Assembly (NCBI GenBank): GCA_032718475.1
Contig: JAUCBJ010007017.1
Coordinates: 1-39,853, forward strand
Direction: 5' to 3'
DNA: 39,853 nt
DNA from: Nemertoderma westbladi
Taxonomy: Eukaryota > Xenacoelomorpha > Nemertodermatida > Nemertodermatidae
Shown: positions 24,901 to 33,900 of the stretch, one piece after another
How positions within the stretch are numbered: the first letter of the stretch is position 1
Layout of the letters: every line of letters begins with the position of its first letter
Notes under the pieces: generated by a model
Told to the model about the DNA's origin: nothing
The model's input: the letters and a program-made list of their open reading frames with translations, nothing else
The model's database searches: none
Made by a program: the position numbers and the translations under genes

Positions 24901-27900
24901 TTGAATTAAAGAATATATCTGTAGTCAATTGACTTATATTGAATTAAAGAATATATCTGTAGTAAATTGACTTATATTGAATTAAAGAATATATCTGTAG
25001 TAAATTGACTTATATTGAATTAAAGAATATATCTGTAGTAAATTGACTTATAATGAATTAAAGAATATATCTGTAGTAAATTGACTTATATTGAATTAAA
25101 GAATATATTTGTAGTAAATTGACTTATATTGAATTAAAGAATATATCTGTAGTAAATTGACTTATTTTGAATTAAAGAATATATCTGTAGTAAATTAACT
25201 TATATAGAATTAAAGAATATATCTGTAGTAAATTGACTTATATAGAATTAAAGAATATATCTGTAGTAAATTGACTTATATTGAATTAAAGTATATATCT
25301 GTAGTAAATTGACTTATATTGAATTAAAGAATATATCTGTAGTAAATTGACTTATATTGAATTAAAGAATATATCTGTAGTAAATTGACTTATATTGAAT
25401 TAAAGAAAATATCTGTAATAAATTGACTTATATTGAATTAAAGAATATATCTGTAGTAAATTGACTTATATTATTCGAATAGTTTTATTACTTACAATTA
25501 GAAACTGATGAAGAAGGATAGTTTATTGTACAATTGGTTGACCTGCTTCGTTTCTTTGTATTGTTCAAATTATGACTCACATGATTAACTGCTCCTAATT
25601 ACAGGTATTGTACCAGATGCACTTAGAATAGCCAGAATTATCTCTGTGTTTAAATCTGAGGACCCCACCCTGCCCCAAAAGTATAGACCCATCATATCCG
25701 TGCTCCCACTGTTCTCCAAAATCTACGAAAAAATTGTATACAAGCAATTGATTAAGTACCTCAATAGCCATAACATTCTCTCACCAAGGCAATTTGGTTT
25801 CCGTCTTAAACGCTCAACTCAACTAGCACTACTATCTCTCCTTGATAATATAACATCTGCAGCTGAAAATAAAGACATTTCAATTGCCATATCTATTGAC
25901 CTTGCCAAGGCCTTTGATACAGTAAACCACGATATCCTCATTCAAAAACTACAGGCATATGGGATTGGTGGAAACGCGCTGAACTGGTTTAAGAGCTACT
26001 TAAGTAACCGTAAACAATCTGTTGCCATAGGTAACAGTTCTTCTGCTGACCTCCTTAATATAAACTATGGGGTGCCGCAAGGATCCATTTTGGGACCCCT
26101 ATTATTCCTTATTTACTGTAACGACATCGTCAATGTTTCACAAAAAATATTTTTTATTTTATTTGCTGACGACACAAATATTGTTTGCTCACACAAGGAT
26201 ATTGATACACTTATTACGGCTGTGAATGTGGAACTTGATAAACTTTTTAAATGGTTTTGTGTAAACCGTATTTCCCTAAATTAAAAAAAACGAAATATTG
26301 AATAATAAAACCTCATAACGTTTCCATACCAATTAATCCCACGACAGTTAAAATTAATGACCAAATTATCCAAAAATCAAACAGCATCAAATTTTTGGGA
26401 ATCATCATTGATGAAAATTTATCTTGGAAACCACAAATCCTAAAATTATTTTCTACTGTTAGCAAAAACATTGGTGTAATAAACAAAGTCAAAGCATTTG
26501 CATCTGGCCAAGCCCTACATTGCCTTTACTACTCCTTGATTAATCCATATTTAAATTACTCTGTATCGCTGTCTGGGGCCACACATCACTGAATCATAGT
26601 GCTGAAAATACAAGCGACCCAACACCAAGAAACAGATGCAAATAATCAGTAAATACAATGACAATTGGAAAACTCCAAAAGGCTCAAACTAAAATCATAA
26701 ATATTATAAACAAACGCAATCCAGAATTTAAACCCCTGACTATTTCCGATATGTACGTTGAGAGCATCGCGTTGATCAGCTTTAAGTATCTCAATAACAT
26801 CCTCCCCCCCATGATGTCCTACCAAACCTTTTGACCTCAGTGTCGGCTGTTCACTCACATAACACGCGTGACCTCAGTATCGGCTGTTCACTCACATAAC
26901 ACGCGTGACCTCAGTGTCGGCTGTTCAATCACATAACACGCGTGACCTCAGTGTTGGCTGTTCACTCACATAACACGCGTGACCTCAGTATCGGCTGTTC
27001 ACTCACATAACACGCGTGACCTCAGTGTCGGCTGTTCACTCACATAACACGCGTGACCTCAGTGTCGGCTGTTCACTCACATAACACGCGTGACCTCAGT
27101 GTCGGCTGTTCACTCACATAACACGCGTGACCTCAGTGTCGGCTGTTCACTCACATAACACGCGTGACCTCAGTGTCGGCTGTTCACTCACATAACACGC
27201 GTGACCTCAGTATCGGCTGTTCACTCACATAACACGCGTGACCTCAGTGTCGGCTGTTCACTCACATAACACGCGTGACCTCAGTGTCGGCTGTTCACTC
27301 ACATAACACGCGTGACCTCAGTGTCGGCTGTTCACTCACATAACACGCGTGACCTCAGTGTCGGCTGTTCACTCACATAACACGCGTGACCTCAGTGTCG
27401 GCTGTTCACTCACATAACACGCGTGACCTCAGTGTCGGCTGTTCACTCACATAACACGCGTGACCTCAGTGTCGGCTGTTCACTCACATAACACGCGTGA
27501 CCTCAGTGTCGGCTGTTCACTCACATAACACGCGTGACCTCAGTGTCGGCTGTTCACTCACATAACACGCGTGACCTCAGTGTCGGCTGTTCACTCACAT
27601 AACACGCGTGACCTCAGTGTCGGCTGTTCACTCACATAACACGCGTGACCTCAGTGTCGGCTGTTCACTCACATAACACGCGTGACCTCAGTGTCGGCTG
27701 TTCACTCACATAACACGCGTGACCTCAGTGTCGGCTGTTCACTCACATAACACGCGTGACCTCAGTGTCGGCTGTTCACTCACATAACACGCGTGACCTC
27801 AGTGTCGGCTGTTCACTCACATAACACGCGTGACCTCAGTGTCGGCTGTTCACTCACATAACACGCGTGACCTCAGTTTCGGCTGTTCACTCACATAACA

Positions 27901-30900
27901 CGCGTGACCTCAGTGTCGGCTGTTCACTCACATAACACGCGTGACCTCAGTATCGGCTGTTCAATCACATAACACGCGTGACCTCAGTGTCGGCTGTTCA
28001 ATCACATAACACGCGTGACCTCAGTATCGGCTGTTCACTCACATAACACGCGTGACCTCAGTGTCGGCTGTTCACTCACATAACACGCGTGACCTCAGCG
28101 TCGGCTGTTCAATCACATAACACGCGTGACCTCAGTATCGACTGTTCACTCACATAACACGCGTGACCTCAGTGTCGGCTGTTCACTCACATAACACGCG
28201 TGACCTCAGTGTCGGCTGTTCACTCACATAACACGCGTGACCTCAGTGTCGGCTGTGTTCACTCACATAACACGCGTGACCTCAGTATCGGCTGTTCACT
28301 CACATAACACGCGTGACCTCAGTATCGGCTGTTCACTCACATAACACGCGTGACCTCATTATCGGCTGTTCACTCACATAACACGCGTGACCTCAGTGTC
28401 GGCTGTTCACTCACATAACACGCGTGACCTCAGTATCGGCTGTTCAATCACATAACACGCGTGACCTCAGTGTCGGCTGTTCACTCACATAACACGCGTG
28501 ACCTCAGTATCGGCTGTTCAATCACATAACACGCGTGACCTCAGTGTCGGCTGTTCAATCACATAACACGCGTGACCTCAGTATCGGCTGTTCACTCACA
28601 TAACACGCGTGACCTCAGTGTCGGCTGTTCACTCACATAACACGCGTGACCTCAGTGTCGGCTGTTCACTCACATAACACGCGTGACCTCAGTTTCGGCT
28701 GTTCGCTCACATAACACGCGCCAATCGTCAAACCAAAATTCGTTTCATCAACGGTTTCGCCTCAAAATACGTCGGCAATCTATTTATATTGTTTCCCCTT
28801 TGATTTGGAATAGCCTGCCAACATCTGTAAGGCAGAGCGCCAGAATAAATATTAAAAAAAAACACCTAAGGCAACATCTTTTGAATGGATCTACGTAGGT
28901 TGCTCCAAGGCCTAGTATCCAAATCTATAGATTTAGTTTAATTATTTCGCGTACGCTCTACATCTCCTTTTATACAATACATTATAATAATAAATATTTT
29001 GCAGTATCTATTTTGCATGCATGCATACACTACAACAGTAGGATAATTGTCAGCTTATTTTAGTCTAGTATCATAGCATTATTTGATTTAGTAAACTTCC
29101 AACCTTAACTTCAACTTAAATTTTGCAGTTCAGTGTCAGTACTTAGTAATTGGTAGGTTCAGTATTTTTACATAGCTCTTTACATTTTTTTTTATATTCT
29201 TAATGGTGGATAGTGTAAGGGACTACCCGTCTGTCCACCATCTGCACATTGCATGCATGATACCGTGAACACCATAATAGTTATTATTATTTTATTTACT
29301 CCCAGTATTTCACAATTATTATATTATATTATGTATTATTCAATTTATTGCATGTCTTTGTGCGGTAAATGTTGATGAATAAGAATAAAAATAAGAATAA
29401 GAATTCATAAATTCTAATAATTTACCTTATTAATTGTGTCGGTATTAAAGAATTGTGTCGGTAGCTAATATCCACCAAAAGTAATACCAGACACTTTGTT
29501 TACATGTTTCCCAGACTGCCAGAATAATTTTATATCTCCTGGACTAGAATGCCTCCCGTTTGCAATAATGAAATGCAGAGGAGATGCTTGTTTGGATGCC
29601 ATCTGGATCCCAAATGAATGGGGGAATTCGTACGCGTTACATATAACGCCATTGCGGTGCAACTCCCATATAATAATAGGCAATCGTAAGCAATCGATAA
29701 CCCCCCCCCCCCCCCCCCCCCCCCCAATATGGAGACCCGCCTATATAAACTGTATGTATATATATACCATACACACACATCGTAGCATATTGCTTCTCTT
29801 TGTACAATAATTATGCGTCATATCTGTAGGAATACAGGGTGATTTATACGTTTACATAATATGTACGATTGAGTCACTGTGCGAAGTATTTTTAAGTAAA
29901 AATGTGATTGTAAATTAGGAATTTCCTCTCATCATAAGTTTTTAAATTTTTTACATTCTTTAATTCATTAACAAATATAATATAAAATGTCACGCCTTTT
30001 AAAAGAAATTATTATCCTTAGTTTCCTGTTGGTGTTCCATCTAGCGGCAGGAGTTGATATCGAATGTTACACTTACGAGTATTTCTGCGACATGTCGCTA
30101 GATGGCGGTGGCGTTTGTTACGGTCTGTTGCCGGGCGACAGCCGCTTGTGTACCGGGGATGGAGTCAAGTACTGCTACACGGGGGTCTATTACGAGGAGA
30201 CCAACCCGTCTGTAGTATACTACAAGGGCGGATGTTCGAGCTGCGATAAGTTGGGGATGTTGAGCGGGACGTGTCAGAGTCTGGGGTCTCCGCTGACTCA
30301 AGTCTCTGACTCAAATCAACGGTGTATCAAGGTACGTTGTAACTATGGAGTTCTGTAGGTCTATGTCTGTCTGGCCTTGCTGCTTTTATTTAGGGCGTGT
30401 GGGACAACATTCCGATGCTGTAAATAATAATTTTATAAATTTTAAAAATGAAAGAATAAAATCTGACTAAACTAACGCCCAACTTTGTTCAATAAATTAC
30501 TGTGGCTAATTAGTTTCCACCAACGTTGTGCCCAAGCTATAAATGGCCGTGTAAAACACTGTATAATATTAATTCCATTTAAATTTCATCATGCTTCTTT
30601 AGCGAATAATTACCGTTTTCAACAAAATTATGTTCTGCTGTGGTTTCAAATCAAAATATAATTGTACTGTATAGAGTTTTCGTGCGATTATCTTATGATA
30701 CCGTCACCTTAATAAATAAATATTTTTCAGCCGTTACAACTGACTGTAAATATATTTTCAGAGATGCTGTGGTCTGGATCCCGAGATGACCACCCAGGAG
30801 CAAGAAGATGCAGTTTCCACGGTAACTAAGTGCAACATGCCGGACTACCCAATAGCAGAACCGAGTGTGCCACCCCCAGAATCGGACGATTTATAATTTA

Positions 30901-33900
30901 CGTTTATCTGCGACCACCGACCTTGTACGTACAGTCGAATTAAATTCCAAAAGTTACAAACAGATTTACACAAACATATTTACAAAAACATATATTGGGA
31001 AAAACGATTTAATTCAATATGTTTTTTCTGAGATTAATTTTCAGTGGACTAACACCCATATTAATTAATTGACCTCAAAATGTAGGATTAGAAGAAATAT
31101 CATCTTTTGGATACATGGATGAGCGCAGATGTTAATATAAAGTCTCTTATAAATTTTATAATTATTAATTCCATTGTAGTAATTTGTACTAGTAATTTAC
31201 ATATATTACAGTTTGAACTGGTTTAAAAAGTGACCTATCATAAAAAGTTTGGTGCATTTTGTGTGAATGGTTAGGTATTATTGTTGGACTGTACAACTGT
31301 ACTGTCTTGATGTTACATACACTTAACTTGTTCTTTTCTGTAAAACTATAAGTAAATTCCACCCATTTTCAGTGTTTTGTTTTTGTACTGTGTACAGTAC
31401 TGTTTATACAGTATAGGCCTACAATGTAAATAATATACTCACAGATCTACAGTTTCATTAACTGTGTTCTCCATATATTCTTTATCTAAAGCACCAGTGG
31501 TAATGTTAGCTCTCCTGACTTCCTCTCTCGCACTCAGCATGTTATCGACTAGACCCCTGTAGTATTTCTCGTCAGATGTGTTGAAAAACTTTGCGTATCT
31601 TTGCAGGGCCTCTGTTTCGGTTCCCCGGACTTCAAGTTTATCCAGAAGATCAAGCCCTCGATTAGCCCAGGGTGTAATTTTGCCTGTATTAGTAGAAAGG
31701 ATTATATATAAAGTATATTGCATCATATTGATTCAAATTATTTTGTATTTAATTTATAAATTTCCAAAGTGACATACAGTATTCGTATCAGATGGGGCGA
31801 GCCACGAAGTCTGAGCCCGTCCGCAATGCATATTTGACCCGAACCACTACTAAACAATATATGATACTGTTTGCTGTTCCCTACTCTTATATATTTTTAT
31901 ACTGATATACAGAATAATATATTATTCTGTAATGTTGCATCAGATTATATTTGATTGAATTGTTTTTAATGTCATGGGTATCATTCATACTCCCAGCCAT
32001 TGCCGGCTTATCCGACATAACAATATTACATTTACATACAAAACATTAACAACAACTGCACAATAACTTCACAAAATTAACTGCACAATAAAGACCTGAC
32101 AAGATAGTTTATGGTTTATTAATTGAGAGAGTATAAAAACGTTTTTTATGGTTGCTATGTTTATAGTTGTCATATATATTTACAAACCTATGCAATCATG
32201 AATATCGTTTAGAGGTGGAGATATTTCACTAAACATCCTGATTTGATCTCCAGCTGCAGTCCGTATGCCAAGCAATCTGTCTTTGATCATTTTAAGCGTG
32301 TTGAGCATGGATGAAACAGCTTCAGGAGATAAATCTTTTACCATGGATTGCGCTGAAGAATTACAATAAACACGAGTGAACAGTGACACAGGACAGAATT
32401 CCTATAGGGTCAGGTATACTAAGTAAGTGATATGTTTAATAGGCTACTTGTGTAAGCGCTTTATAAATATATTAGGGTTAAATAATATTATGTTGAAAAA
32501 TAGGGTCTATACCCTGGTTCAAAAAATAATAAGTGTAAGTATCAGTCAATTTGACGTAGGGGCCTACCACCTACCAGTCTAATTGATCCAACTTTCTTCT
32601 GTATGTACGTATATTACAATCACATCACATCAAACGTAACCCTGTTATATCTGATTACACAAGAAACACACAAGTATTCAAACCCCTTCTTTATAAGAAG
32701 TTAAAATAAAAATCCCTTTCGCTGAAAACTGAATTAAACATAACCATTTTTGAGTTAAATTAATCTCCTCTTAAAACAAACAATTTCTAGACCATATTTC
32801 TGAAAACGTTTATAGCTTCTGTTTCCTTACAATCCCAAATAACATACCTCCCATCGATGTCGTTTTAAATAGTGTTTCCATTTCAGTAATTTCTTCTCTG
32901 ACGTTCTCGAGGTCTTCAATGTTGTATTTGACAGGGAAGTAGGCGCAGAGGACATTGCCATTGAGCAAGATGTCCGCGTCTTCTATCCAAGACTCTAGTT
33001 TATCCACACTTGTATTATATTCTTCCATTAGTCTAGAAAAATATATATGTAATCTTAATGAATTTTGGAGCAGTTTGGTAATTTAGTAGCAAATTAAAGT
33101 TGTTGCAAAACTTTACTGTCTTGCATTCCATCAACAAATAAATCATAGACTCAACCAGTAAGTCCTGAATTAATGATATGTGTAAATGTGTCTTCAAAAT
33201 TATGGTGATTGTTTGCAAACATATAACGCCAAGCAATAAATTACTTGCTGTGTAGTTAAGTCATTTTTTCATATGTTTGAACCGTAACCGTTTCAGCCTA
33301 AACCAACTTACCTTGATACCTCGTCAGCTCTCATGTAAACCCGCACGCAATCGAATATATCACGCCATCTAGAGTTGAGTAGGAGAAGCTGATGTTTGAT
33401 ATCCAATGCAACTTCGTCGTCAGTGCAATCAATGAGGAAGTTGCCGCAGCTGTTCATTTCCGTGTGAATTCGCTGCCAATGTTTCAAATTCGCGAAGAAT
33501 TGTTTCTGTTCCTAAAATCATAAAACCACAACCGATCGCGAAGAATTCAAACAGATTGGTAGGGTCGATTTATTTGTCAGATATTTGAAAATGAAATCGA
33601 ATAAACGGTGGGATGGTTAAAGAGTCACCGTTGGCTGATTTGAGCTTCTGAAATGAGCTCTTGTCAGACTGGCTGCCAAGTAAACGTGTATTGGAAAACT
33701 TAGTCAAACCTATCCTTTTAAACAACGTTAGAGCTACTTGGGTATGATTTATTTGTGTGACTTTTTATTTCTATTTTCGGCGAATAGCTCACCATGGGAA
33801 TGAATAAATATTATGAATATGAAATAACAGATTTGTTTGTAACATGATAAATCTATAATTAAATATTAATATTAACTGAACAATGAAATATATATAGTTG

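Larger units (their letters stand above)
25600..29410 (+). mobile_element. 5'-truncated, decayed CR1/L2-group LINE on the plus strand
   Basis: Only the RT and C-terminal part of ORF2 remains, followed by about 500 bp of 3' untranslated region and an AATAAGA-type tail at about 29379-29406. The RT segment, a second frame with FLGIIIDENLSW, and a C-terminal segment are separated by frameshifts and a nonsense change. A 1.9-kb minisatellite has expanded inside the C-terminal coding region. It sits opposite to the host gene and is older or more damaged than the LINE at 11.2-18.06 kb. Confidence 0.85.

Noticed and set aside
25560-25610. Possible plus-strand splice acceptor (tcctaattacag) just before the decayed LINE, suggesting exonisation
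   Set aside because: No donor or upstream coding exon on the plus strand supports it; a 5' truncation of the LINE explains the border.
29465-29810. Three overlapping frames on both strands around the C25 run
   Set aside because: They overlap one another, run through the homopolymer and show no domain.
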